From an uncultured Oscillospiraceae bacterium (GTDB lineage Bacteria; Bacillota; Clostridia; Oscillospirales; Oscillospiraceae): a stretch of 39,797 nt of DNA. The stretch's first letter is position 1, and every line of letters begins with the position of its first letter. This document shows, in pieces, positions 9,014 through 17,353 of the stretch. The notes beneath the pieces were generated by a model. That model ran no database searches. It saw nothing but the letters and a program-made list of their open reading frames with translations, and had not been told where the DNA came from. The DNA is taken from assembly GCA_947624035.1 (NCBI GenBank), contig CANQIH010000003.1:1-39797 (forward strand). The letters run 5' to 3'. The position numbers and the translations under genes are program-made.

Positions 9014-10111
9014 ATGACCGAGCCTGTGGTGGCCCACCGCCGGGCCCTGCACCGTATCCCGGAGCTGGATGACCGCCTGCCGGAGACCGCGGCCTACGTG
9101 ACGGCGGAGCTGCAAAAGCTGGGGTGCGCGGTGTTCTCGCCCACCGAGGGCAGTGTCTGCGCCTTTCTGGACGGCGGCCGGCCCGGGACCGTGGCGGTCC
9201 GGGCGGACATGGACGCCCTGCCGGTGGAGGAGGCCACGGGGCTGACCTACGCCTCCACCCACCCGGGGATGATGCACGCCTGCGGCCACGACGGCCACAC
9301 GGCCATGGCCCTGTCCCTGGCGTCGTACGCCGCGGCCCATATCCGGGAGCTTCCGCGAAACGTGCTGTTTCTCTTCCAGCCCGCCGAGGAGACCACCGGC
9401 GGGGCAAAGGCCCTGTGCGAGAGCGGGATACTGGAGGCCTACAGCGCGGAGCGAGTGTTCGGGATGCACCTGTGGCCGGAGCTGCCCGCGGGGACGGCCT
9501 TCTGCCGCCCGGGGCCCATGATGGCCCGGTCCAGCGAGGTCACCGTCACGGTGACGGGCCGGAGCGTACACATATCCAAATACAAGGAAGGCCTGGACGC
9601 CCTGGCCGCCGGGGCGGAGTTTTTGCGCCGGGCCTATGACATGGCGGCGGAAAAGGTGCCCGGGAGCCTTTTGCGGTTCGGAAAGATGACCTCCGGCACG
9701 GTGCGAAACGCCCTCAGCGGCGCCACGGTGCTGGAGGGCACCTTCCGCACCTACTCGGAGGGCGACTTCGCCGTCTGCAAGGGGGCCCTGGCGGACATAG
9801 CCCGGGCCGTAGGGGCGGAGACCGGCTGCGCCGTGGACGTCCATTGCAGCGAGGGGTATCCGCCGGTGCTCAACGACCCGGCGCTGTATGAGACGGTCCG
9901 GGCGGCCCTGGGGGAGGATGTGCGGGAGCTGGCGGAGCCCGTGCTGGGGGCGGATGACTTCTCCTTCTACCAGCGGCGTGTGCCGGGGCTCTATTTCTTC
10001 CTGGGCGTCGGGCACACCCCGCCGCTCCACGCCCCGGACTTCGCCTTCGACGACGAGGTGGTGCTGCCCCGGGGCCTGGCCCTGTGGGAAAAGCTCATCG
10101 CGCTGGAATGA
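9014..10111 (+). CDS. M20-family metallopeptidase/amidohydrolase (candidate N-acetyl-diaminopimelate deacetylase)
   Basis: HRRALHRIPEL, VRADMDALPVEE, MMHACGHDGHTAMAL, FQPAEETTGGAKAL; AAAAGGAG RBS upstream of ATG 9014. Substrate not determinable from sequence. Confidence 0.9.
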   Translation: MTEPVVAHRRALHRIPELDDRLPETAAYVTAELQKLGCAVFSPTEGSVCAFLDGGRPGTVAVRADMDALPVEEATGLTYASTHPGMMHACGHDGHTAMALSLASYAAAHIRELPRNVLFLFQPAEETTGGAKALCESGILEAYSAERVFGMHLWPELPAGTAFCRPGPMMARSSEVTVTVTGRSVHISKYKEGLDALAAGAEFLRRAYDMAAEKVPGSLLRFGKMTSGTVRNALSGATVLEGTFRTYSEGDFAVCKGALADIARAVGAETGCAVDVHCSEGYPPVLNDPALYETVRAALGEDVRELAEPVLGADDFSFYQRRVPGLYFFLGVGHTPPLHAPDFAFDDEVVLPRGLALWEKLIALE

Positions 10112-10193
10112 CAGAATAAGGACCGGCACGCCGCTCTTCGGTGTGCCGGTTCGCTTTGTGGGCCTGGCGGAGACTTTAAGCTTTTTCCAGGCC

Positions 10194-10322
10194 AGCAGCC
10201 CCCTCTGACGAGGGGGCTGTCAGCGAAGCTGACTGAGGGAGAGAAAAATGTAGTTTGAATATCTCTCCCTCCGTCTTGGCCTGACGGCCAAGCCACCTCC
10301 CTCGTCAGAGGGAGGCTTGGGG
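10194..10322. repeat. Palindromic intergenic repeat, family B
   Basis: CAGCCCCCTCTGACGAGGGGGCTGTCAGCGAAGCTGACTGAGGGAGAG...ATCTCTCCCTCCGTCTTGGCCTGACGGCCAAGCCACCTCCCTCGTCAGAGGGAGGC: nested hairpins at both ends forming a large imperfect palindrome. Confidence 0.7.
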
Positions 10323-10338
10323 GCGGAGATCGTTCAAG

Positions 10339-11619
10339 TCACTTCCTTGGCACCCTCCTGTGCAGCGCCAGGCCAAGGGCGGCCAGGGCCAGGGTCATGA
10401 CCAGCCACAGCAGCGGCGCGGCCTGGTAGTTGGTGAGATACCCGCCGATATGCACCAGCCGTAGGTCGTAGACGACCCCGTTGCTGCCGAACACGGCGGG
10501 CAGCAGGCTCCAGACGTGGCTCAGGCGCGGGTGGGACATGGGCAGGGCGGGGAGCATGATGAACAGCATCATCGCCCCGAAGCACACCGCCATGGCGGAG
10601 GTGCCGCCCTTCGTGCAGAGGCCCGCCGCCATCACAAAGGCGGCGTGGACGAGGCTGGCTGCGAGATACACGGCGCAGACGGTGAGGGCCAGCCGCCGCA
10701 CGGTCATGGGCGCGCCGTAGGTGGGGTTCATCAGCTGCTGCACGGCGGTGGCGGCGTCCTCCGGCCCCAGCAGGAGCAGGCACGCCGCGGCCATGGAAAC
10801 CGTTATCACCAGGGCCCCGGCGAAGCTCACCGTGAGCCCGGCCAGGAACTTCGCGGCGTACAGGGGCGTCCCGCCGTTCCGGGCGCATTGGACAAGGGCG
10901 TCCGTGCGTCGCTGGCGCTCCATGGGGAACAGCCCGGCCAGGGCGATGATGGCGAACAGGAAGATGAAAATGTTCCCCACATAGGCCGTCTCAGCGAGGT
11001 TGCACCAGCCCCCGTCGGGGTAGCCGGTGAGGGTCAGGGGCGTCTCCAGCTCTGCCGCCTGGGCGTCCCACCAGGCCCGTTCTTCCTCCGTCAGGCCCCA
11101 GGCCTGATAGACCCTGTCCCGCTCGGCGTCCACCGCGGCGTAGTAATCCTCACCGGTCAGGTCCTCTGTCATGTTCTCCTGCGTGACCATGGATTCCAGC
11201 GTGTCCCAGATGTTCCCGTACTGCCCCTGGATGATATAGCCGTCCAATGTCCAGCCCGTCTCGTCCGGGTCCGCCTGCCGGACGGTGACGGAGGTCTCGG
11301 CGTTTTCATTACCGATGACCGTCGTGGTGGTCCGGCTTATGATGCCCGCCTTTTCGATGGTCTCCCGGATGAGGTCCGTGTCCAGCTTCCGCCCATCCAG
11401 CCCCGCCGGGTCCTGGCGCTGGCGCTGGACGATCTCATAGTGGCTGTATACCTGGTCCTCCGTGCCGGTGGCGTCCCGGGAGATATACATCTTCCCCATG
11501 ACCTGAACGGCGGGCAGCGAGAACGCCGCCGCCGTCAGGACGGCCAGGGCGATCCAGACCATCTTTTTCTGCAAGAGCTTTTTCAGCTCGAAGCGGTAAA
11601 GCCTTCCGAAGTTATTCAT
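10339..11619 (-). CDS. ABC transporter permease (ABC-2 type)
   Basis: MNNFGRLYRFELKKLLQKKMVWIALAVLTAAAFSLPAV and several C-terminal TM segments; overlaps the upstream ATPase gene. Confidence 0.88.
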   Translation of the reverse strand: MNNFGRLYRFELKKLLQKKMVWIALAVLTAAAFSLPAVQVMGKMYISRDATGTEDQVYSHYEIVQRQRQDPAGLDGRKLDTDLIRETIEKAGIISRTTTTVIGNENAETSVTVRQADPDETGWTLDGYIIQGQYGNIWDTLESMVTQENMTEDLTGEDYYAAVDAERDRVYQAWGLTEEERAWWDAQAAELETPLTLTGYPDGGWCNLAETAYVGNIFIFLFAIIALAGLFPMERQRRTDALVQCARNGGTPLYAAKFLAGLTVSFAGALVITVSMAAACLLLLGPEDAATAVQQLMNPTYGAPMTVRRLALTVCAVYLAASLVHAAFVMAAGLCTKGGTSAMAVCFGAMMLFIMLPALPMSHPRLSHVWSLLPAVFGSNGVVYDLRLVHIGGYLTNYQAAPLLWLVMTLALAALGLALHRRVPRK

Positions 11620-12316
11620 GCTCCGCCTCCTCCCCGTACTGCTTGAGATAAAAGGCCTCCAGGTCCTCATGGGCGTCCCAGGGGCCGTCGAACACGATCT
11701 GCCCGGCCTTCATCATGAGCACCCGGTCGGCCACGTGCTCCACGTCGGAGACGATGTGGGTGCTCAGAAGCACCACGCTGTCCTTTCCCAGGGAACCGAT
11801 GAGCTTCCGAAAGCGGACCCGCTCCTTGGGGTCCAGCCCGGCGGTGGGCTCGTCCAGGACCAGCAGCTTGGGGTCATTCAAAAGGGCCTGGGCGATGCCC
11901 AGGCGCTGGCGCATGCCGCCGGAGTAGGTCTTGACCTTCTTTTTGTACACGTCCGCGAGGCCCACCGTGTCCAGCAGCTCCAGGCTCCTGCGCCTGGCCT
12001 GGCTCTTGGAGAGCCCCTTCAGGGCCGCCATGTACAGCAGAAAGTCCAGGGCGGTGAAGTCCGGGTAGTAGCCGAAGTCCTGGGGCAGGTAGCCCAGCAC
12101 GGCCCGGTAGTCCTCGCTGCCCACGTCCGCGCCGTCGAAGGTGACGGACCCGGCGGTGGGCTTCAATATGCCGCACACCAGGCGCATGAGGGTGGTCTTG
12201 CCCGCCCCGTTGGGACCCAGAAGGCTCGTGACGCCGGGGCCCAGGGTGAGGCTCACCCGGTCCACGGCGATCTTTGCGCCAAATTGCTTGGACAGCCTGT
12301 CGATCAAAAGTTCCAC
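11612..12316 (-). CDS. ABC transporter ATP-binding protein
   Basis: GTG start; Walker A LLGPNGAGKTTLM, signature YSGGMRQRLGIAQAL, Walker B LLVLDEPTAGLDP. Confidence 0.95.
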   Translation of the reverse strand: MELLIDRLSKQFGAKIAVDRVSLTLGPGVTSLLGPNGAGKTTLMRLVCGILKPTAGSVTFDGADVGSEDYRAVLGYLPQDFGYYPDFTALDFLLYMAALKGLSKSQARRRSLELLDTVGLADVYKKKVKTYSGGMRQRLGIAQALLNDPKLLVLDEPTAGLDPKERVRFRKLIGSLGKDSVVLLSTHIVSDVEHVADRVLMMKAGQIVFDGPWDAHEDLEAFYLKQYGEEAEHE

Positions 12317-12996
12317 GATAGTTCCTCCGATTTTTGGATGGTGGTGTGATACTCCGCCGCCGCCAGTGCCATGGCGAGGACCATGGCCAGCAGCCACCAG
12401 CGGAAGTTGGCCGCCGCGTAGGCCTCCATGGCGTTGGCCGCCACGCCCAGCCCCGCCACCAGCACCGCCGCGCCGCCGCAGACGTAGACAGCCTCCCGCC
12501 CCCGGACATGCCGCGCGGCCCAGAGGCCCAGGCCGTCGGTGAGAAGGTAGGGGGTGAGAAGGTATACCCCCGCCCGGGCCGTCTCCGGCAGGGCAGCCGC
12601 CAGGATGACGAGCAGCGCCAGGTGCACCAGGCCAATAAGGCCCATCCGGGCCAGCGCCACGGCCCGGAGCCCCAGCCGGGTGGAGAGCTCCAGTTCTTCC
12701 ATGCCATGCAGCCGGGAGCGGCTCAGCTCCGTCACCGCCAGCAGCGCCGCGAAGGGCGTCAGCGCCGAGGCCGCCCAGAGCCCGTCCGCCGGGAGGGTCA
12801 GCGCCGCGGCCAGCGCCAGGGCGAACAGGGCCCCGGACAGGACCCAGGTGGTCTTTCGGATATACCCCGCCTGGGAGAGGATCACGGATATGAGGCTTGG
12901 CCGGGGGGCGGGCAGGCCGCGGAGAAAGGCCCGCTTTTTCAGAGGCGGCGGGGCCTCCATGGCCCGGCACAGGGCCGAGCGTTCAGACTTTTTCAT
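12304..12996 (-). CDS. Polytopic membrane protein of the sigma/ABC cassette
   Basis: 230 aa with about 6 hydrophobic segments; overlaps sigma-factor stop and ATPase start. Confidence 0.8.
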   Translation of the reverse strand: MKKSERSALCRAMEAPPPLKKRAFLRGLPAPRPSLISVILSQAGYIRKTTWVLSGALFALALAAALTLPADGLWAASALTPFAALLAVTELSRSRLHGMEELELSTRLGLRAVALARMGLIGLVHLALLVILAAALPETARAGVYLLTPYLLTDGLGLWAARHVRGREAVYVCGGAAVLVAGLGVAANAMEAYAAANFRWWLLAMVLAMALAAAEYHTTIQKSEELSWNF

Positions 12997-13448
12997 GGCT
13001 CGTCCTCCTTCATATAGGCGCGCAGCTTGTGAAGCGCCGCCTGGGTGCGCCGGTAGACCGTGAAGCGGGACTGGCCCAGCAGCGCGGCCATGAGGGATAC
13101 CGGCTCTTGGTTGACATAACGCATCAGCAGTAGCTCCCGCTCGTCCGGGTCCAGCTTCGCCAGGGCGTCCCGGAGAGCCATGTCCTCCAGCCGGGCGTCC
13201 TCGTCAGCGGGGGCGGGCAGGTCCTCCGGCAGGGGGTCCGGCTTCCGGCGGCGGTACTCGTCCGTGCACAGGTTCCGGGCCACGGTGTAGAGGTACCGCA
13301 TGGCGGCGCTGCCGCCCAGGGGCCGTCCGCTGGCCAGGTACCGGGTGAAGGCCTCCTGTACGGCGTCCTCCGCCGCCTCCCGGCTGCCTAGCCGGTGATA
13401 GCAGTAGCGGTATAGCTTGTCGTATGCGTCTTCCAGGTCCATGGACAT
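12993..13448 (-). CDS. ECF-type sigma-70 family RNA polymerase sigma factor
   Basis: 151 aa: YDKLYRYCYHRLGSREAAEDAVQEAFTRYL (region 2), ALAKLDPDERELLLMRYVNQEPVSLMAALLGQSRFTVYRRTQAALHKLRAYM (region 4). Confidence 0.9.
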   Translation of the reverse strand: MSMDLEDAYDKLYRYCYHRLGSREAAEDAVQEAFTRYLASGRPLGGSAAMRYLYTVARNLCTDEYRRRKPDPLPEDLPAPADEDARLEDMALRDALAKLDPDERELLLMRYVNQEPVSLMAALLGQSRFTVYRRTQAALHKLRAYMKEDEP

Positions 13449-13544
13449 GAGGGGAATGACCTCCCTTCATCTTGTATAACGGATACACCGGACAAATGTG
13501 CGGGGGCGGGGGAAAAGACTATTGCCAGGCCCCCTACCGTCCGC

Positions 13545-13873
13545 CGCCTTTGGCGGCGGCCACCTCCCCCGAGGGGGAGGCAAGGGGCTTGGTGGAGACT
13601 TCGATCTATTGCCATGCCCCTCGCCTCCCCTTGAGGGGAGGTGCCGAGCGAAGCGAGGCGGAAGGGTGAAAGATCAGTCCTTCTCCCGTTCCCCCCTTCA
13701 GACGCGTCGGCACACGCGTTGTAGGTCTCCCCTCGCCGCAAGCGGCAAGGCTCGAATACAACGCGGCGCCTCCTTCTCCCCATGCGGCAAGCGTGCCGCG
13801 CGGGGGCCCCAGAAAGCGCGGCGGCCAGCTCCCCCGAGGGGGAGGCAAGGGGCTTGGTGGAGAACCAACCTTG
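13545..13873. repeat. Complex hairpin repeat block with a 35-bp exact direct repeat
   Basis: CTCCCCCGAGGGGGAGGCAAGGGGCTTGGTGGAGA occurs at 13564-13598 and 13829-13863; inverted companion CGCCTCCCCTTGAGGGGAGGTGCCGAGCGAAGCGAGGCGGAAGGG lies between. Confidence 0.75.
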
Positions 13874-13939
13874 TCCCCCTATAATAGTAGCATAATCTGC
13901 CAAAACGTGGTACAATCTGGGGGTACGGAGGTGCGTGCT

Positions 13940-15847
13940 ATGGGATTCTTATACGCGCTGGAGGGGATCAGGACCCCTGTTCTGGATAAGCTCTTCTCCG
14001 CCCTGACGTTCCTGGGGGGCGAGGGGGTGTTCATCGCGCTTGCGGTGATCGTGTTCTGGTGCTGGGACAAGCGCCGGGGCTACTACCTCATCGCCGCCGG
14101 CGTGGGCGGCACGGTGGTGAACCAGTTTTTGAAGATCGTCTGCCAGGTGCCCCGGCCCTGGGTCCGGGACCCGGATTTCACCATCGTGGAGAGCGCCCGG
14201 GAGGGAGCGGGGGGCTACTCCTTCCCCAGCGGCCACAGCCAGAACGTGGCGGTGGCCTTCGGCGGCCTGGGCCGGGTCATCAGAGGATGGGTCCGCTGGC
14301 TCTGCGCCGGGGTGGTGGTGCTCGTCTGCTTTTCCCGGATGTACCTGGGGGTCCACACCCCGGCGGACGTGGGCGTGGGCCTTGTGTGCGGTCTCGCGCT
14401 GGTGTTCGGCCTCTGGCCCCTCTTTGAGAAGAGCGAGGAAAAGCCCTGGCTCGTGACGGCGGTGTACGCTGTCATCGCGGCGGTGGCCCTGTTCGCGGCG
14501 CTGTACGTTGAATTCCATGCCTGGCCCACGGATATCGACGCCGAAAACCTCTACGAGGCCCGGAAAAACAGCTACACCATGCTGGGCATCGCCCTGGCGG
14601 TGCTTGTGGCCTATCCCCTGGAACGGAAGTACATCCGCTTTGAGACGAAGGCCTCCTTCTGGGCTCAGGTGCTGAAATGCTCCCTGGGGCTCTTGGTGGT
14701 CATGGGCGTGCGCGTGGGGCTCAAGGCACCCCTGAACGCCCTGTTCGGCGGGCACGTGTCCTCCAACGCCCTGCGGTATTTCATCATGGTGCTGTTCGCC
14801 ATCATCGTCTGGCCGGCCACCTTCGGGTGGTTCGCCAAGGACTGCCCTGTGAGCAAAAAAGGAAAGAAGGCGCTGAAAGTGGCGGTCATCGTTTTGCTGG
14901 TGCTGGCGCTGCTGGCCGGTATCTTCTGCTGGGTGGTGACGAAGGACTCCACCATGCCGCCCCGGGACTTCCCGGAGGCCGCCAATCCCCTCATCACGCC
15001 CCTGGGCGTCACCATGCTGTCCGGCCACCGGGCGGGCGGCGGCGTGGCCCCGGAGAACACCATGATGGCGTTGGAGAACTGCGTCACGAGCACGGACTAC
15101 AAGCTGGACGTGTTCGAGTTCGACCTGCACCTCACCGCCGACGGGGCGCTGGTGCTGCTCCACGACGGCACCCTGGACCGGACCAGCGACGCCGCGGAGG
15201 TCTTCGGCGAGACCGATGTGGACGTGGGCAGCAAGACGTTGGCGGAGCTTCGGCGGCTCAACATGGGCGCCAAATTCACCGCCGAGGACGGCTCCATGCC
15301 ATACGCCGGCCTCCACGGGGACGACGTGCCGGAGGACCTGCGCATCGTCACCATCGACGAGACCCTGGACTATCTGGAGTCCGCGGGGGAGTACCGGTAC
15401 ATCATCGAGATCAAAAACGGCGGGGACCTGGGCCGCCAGGCCGCTGACGGGCTGTACGCCTCCCTGAGCGAGCACGGCTGCCTGGACCGGGCCGTGGTGG
15501 GCACCTTCCACAACGAGGTCACCGCCTACATGGAAAAGGAGCACCCGGACATGCTCCGCAGCGCCGGCGTCATGGAGGTGGTGAAGTTCTACTTCTGCTC
15601 CCTGCTGAACATCAACGTGAAGCCGGGCACCTTCGCCTTTGAGGCATTGCAGATACCCACCACGGACTACTTCTTCAACCTGGGCACCAGCCGTCTCGTG
15701 AACTACGCCCACAGCCACGACATCGCGGTGCAGTATTGGACCATCAACGACCCGGATGAGATGGCCCGGCTCCAGTCCATCGGCGCGGACGCCGTCATGA
15801 CGGACCTGCCGGACCTGGGCGCGAAGGTGCTCAAGCAGCCGAGGTGA
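13940..15847 (+). CDS. PAP2 phosphatase - glycerophosphodiester phosphodiesterase (GDPD) fusion membrane protein
   Basis: N-terminal PAP2 motifs KIVCQVPRPW, SFPSGHSQN, SRMYLGVHTPADVGVG; extra TM segments; C-terminal GDPD motifs LSGHRAGGGVAPENTMMAL, EFDLHLTADGALVLLHDGTLDRTSD, YIIEIKN, VQYWTINDPDEMARLQSIGADAVMTDLPD. Confidence 0.9.
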   Translation: MGFLYALEGIRTPVLDKLFSALTFLGGEGVFIALAVIVFWCWDKRRGYYLIAAGVGGTVVNQFLKIVCQVPRPWVRDPDFTIVESAREGAGGYSFPSGHSQNVAVAFGGLGRVIRGWVRWLCAGVVVLVCFSRMYLGVHTPADVGVGLVCGLALVFGLWPLFEKSEEKPWLVTAVYAVIAAVALFAALYVEFHAWPTDIDAENLYEARKNSYTMLGIALAVLVAYPLERKYIRFETKASFWAQVLKCSLGLLVVMGVRVGLKAPLNALFGGHVSSNALRYFIMVLFAIIVWPATFGWFAKDCPVSKKGKKALKVAVIVLLVLALLAGIFCWVVTKDSTMPPRDFPEAANPLITPLGVTMLSGHRAGGGVAPENTMMALENCVTSTDYKLDVFEFDLHLTADGALVLLHDGTLDRTSDAAEVFGETDVDVGSKTLAELRRLNMGAKFTAEDGSMPYAGLHGDDVPEDLRIVTIDETLDYLESAGEYRYIIEIKNGGDLGRQAADGLYASLSEHGCLDRAVVGTFHNEVTAYMEKEHPDMLRSAGVMEVVKFYFCSLLNINVKPGTFAFEALQIPTTDYFFNLGTSRLVNYAHSHDIAVQYWTINDPDEMARLQSIGADAVMTDLPDLGAKVLKQPR

Positions 15848-15898
15848 GATAAGGACAGTTGGGAGGGGAGACGTTGGTCTGGTTCACTGCCAGCCCGA

Positions 15899-16044
15899 AG
15901 CCTCCCCTGTGCAAGGGGAGGTGGGCGCCGCTTGCGGCGCTCGGAGGGGTTGTTACCAGTTTGTGGTGTTCACCTAGCTTGGCAACGATCCCCCAGGCTC
16001 CGGCTGCCGCCGGAGCCAGCCCCCTTGTGCAAAGGGGCCTTTTG
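15899..16044. repeat. Hairpin-rich intergenic repeat, family A copy 2
   Basis: AGCCTCCCCTGTGCAAGGGGAGG...GGTTGTTACCAGT...CCTAGCTTGGCAACGATCCCCC...CCCCTTGTGCAAAGGGG; same layout as 3990-4137. Confidence 0.7.
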
Positions 16045-16145
16045 AGCGGTGCGCCTATGGCGCGGCAGATCCCGATCTGTCATCCTTTTTCTCGGTCATA
16101 GCATATGCCCCCAGGGCACGCCTGTCGCGTGCGCCGGGGCGGAAC

Positions 16146-16174
16146 TTGCATCTGTTTCTGATGTGTGGTATTAT
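16146..16174 (+). promoter_or_regulatory. Promoter of alr
   Basis: TTGCAT - 17 bp - TATTAT; followed by inverted repeat GTTCAC-T-GTGAAC (16186-16198). Confidence 0.7.
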
Positions 16175-16212
16175 GTAAATTAATAGTTCACTGTGAACGG
16201 TGGTGGAGAGCT

Positions 16213-17340
16213 ATGGAGCTGCATACCAGAACGGCGGCTGTGGTCCGGCTGGACCGGCTGGCCGCCAATATCGCAAAGACGAAGGCCCTGCTGCGGCCCG
16301 GCGTGGAGCTCATCGCCGTGGTGAAGGCGGACGCCTACGGCCTGGGGGCCGCGGGGGTCTATGAGACCATGCGGAAAAGCGGCGTGAGCCGCTATGCCAC
16401 CGCCTATTGGGAGGAGGGCGCCGCCCTCCGGGCCGCCGGGGCCGCAGAGCCCATTTTGCTGCTGGCGGACACCTGCGACAGCGACCTTGCCAAGGTGGTG
16501 GAGCACCGGCTCACCCCGGCCATATACACCGTGGACGCCGCCCGGAAGCTGGACGCGCTGGCTGCCGCCGCCGGGGTCGTGCAGCCCGTGCAGATCAAGA
16601 TCGACACGGGCATGAACCGCATCGGCCTGCATTGGGGCGAGCCCGCCGTGGGACCGGCGAAGGCCATCGCGGCCATGGAGCATTTGAAGATCGAGGGGGC
16701 CTTCACCCACTTTTTCAAGGCCGACGAGCCGGACGACCCTGCCACGGAGATACAGGCGGAGCGGTTTGCCGGCACCGTGGCCCGCATCCGGGCCGCGGGG
16801 GTTTTCATCCCCATGGTCCACGCCTCCAACTCCTCCGGTCTCATATTGCGGCCCCAGCACCAGCTGGACGCCGTGCGGGTGGGGGACATCCTCTACGGCC
16901 TCATCACTGTGGACGACGGGCCCTGGGACGCGCTGGGCATGGAGGAGGTGCTGACCTGGGTCAGCGCCGTGGCCTACGTGAAGACCGTGCCCGCCGGGGA
17001 GACCATCGGCTACGGCGGGACCTATACCACCGTCCGGGACACGGTGGTGGCCACCATCCCCGTGGGCTACGCCGACGGGTACAGCCGCCGCCTGTCCAAC
17101 TGCGGGGTGGTGCGCATCCACGGCCAGGACGCCCCCATCGTGGGCCGGGTGTGCATGGACCAGTTCATGGTGGACGTGACGGACATCCCCGGGGTGATCC
17201 GGGGGGATAGGGTAGACCTGCTGGGGGACGGCGTGTCCATCCGGCGCATGAGCGCGCTGTCCGGCGTCAGCGTGGACGAGCTGGCCTGCGGCATCTCCAA
17301 GCGGGTGCCCCGGGTGTACGTGGACGAGGATATCCAGTGA
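16213..17340 (+). CDS. alr: Alanine racemase
   Basis: MELHTRTAAVVRLDRLAANI, AVVKADAYGLGA (PLP Lys), KIDTGMNRIG, GYGGTYTT, IPVGYADGYSRRLSN, VGRVCMDQFMVDV. Confidence 0.96.
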   Translation: MELHTRTAAVVRLDRLAANIAKTKALLRPGVELIAVVKADAYGLGAAGVYETMRKSGVSRYATAYWEEGAALRAAGAAEPILLLADTCDSDLAKVVEHRLTPAIYTVDAARKLDALAAAAGVVQPVQIKIDTGMNRIGLHWGEPAVGPAKAIAAMEHLKIEGAFTHFFKADEPDDPATEIQAERFAGTVARIRAAGVFIPMVHASNSSGLILRPQHQLDAVRVGDILYGLITVDDGPWDALGMEEVLTWVSAVAYVKTVPAGETIGYGGTYTTVRDTVVATIPVGYADGYSRRLSNCGVVRIHGQDAPIVGRVCMDQFMVDVTDIPGVIRGDRVDLLGDGVSIRRMSALSGVSVDELACGISKRVPRVYVDEDIQ

Positions 17341-17353
17341 CAGGAGAGATGAT

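Noticed and set aside
13388-13915. Small ORFs in the repeat block (13388-13915 -, 13472-13669 +, 13498-13884 +, 13606-13848 -) and in 34369-34902 -
   Set aside because: They translate the hairpin repeats (e.g. NGGRVCARRP), lack RBS and recognisable domains.
15859-16101. 80-aa ORF 15859-16101
   Set aside because: Entirely inside family A repeat copy 2.
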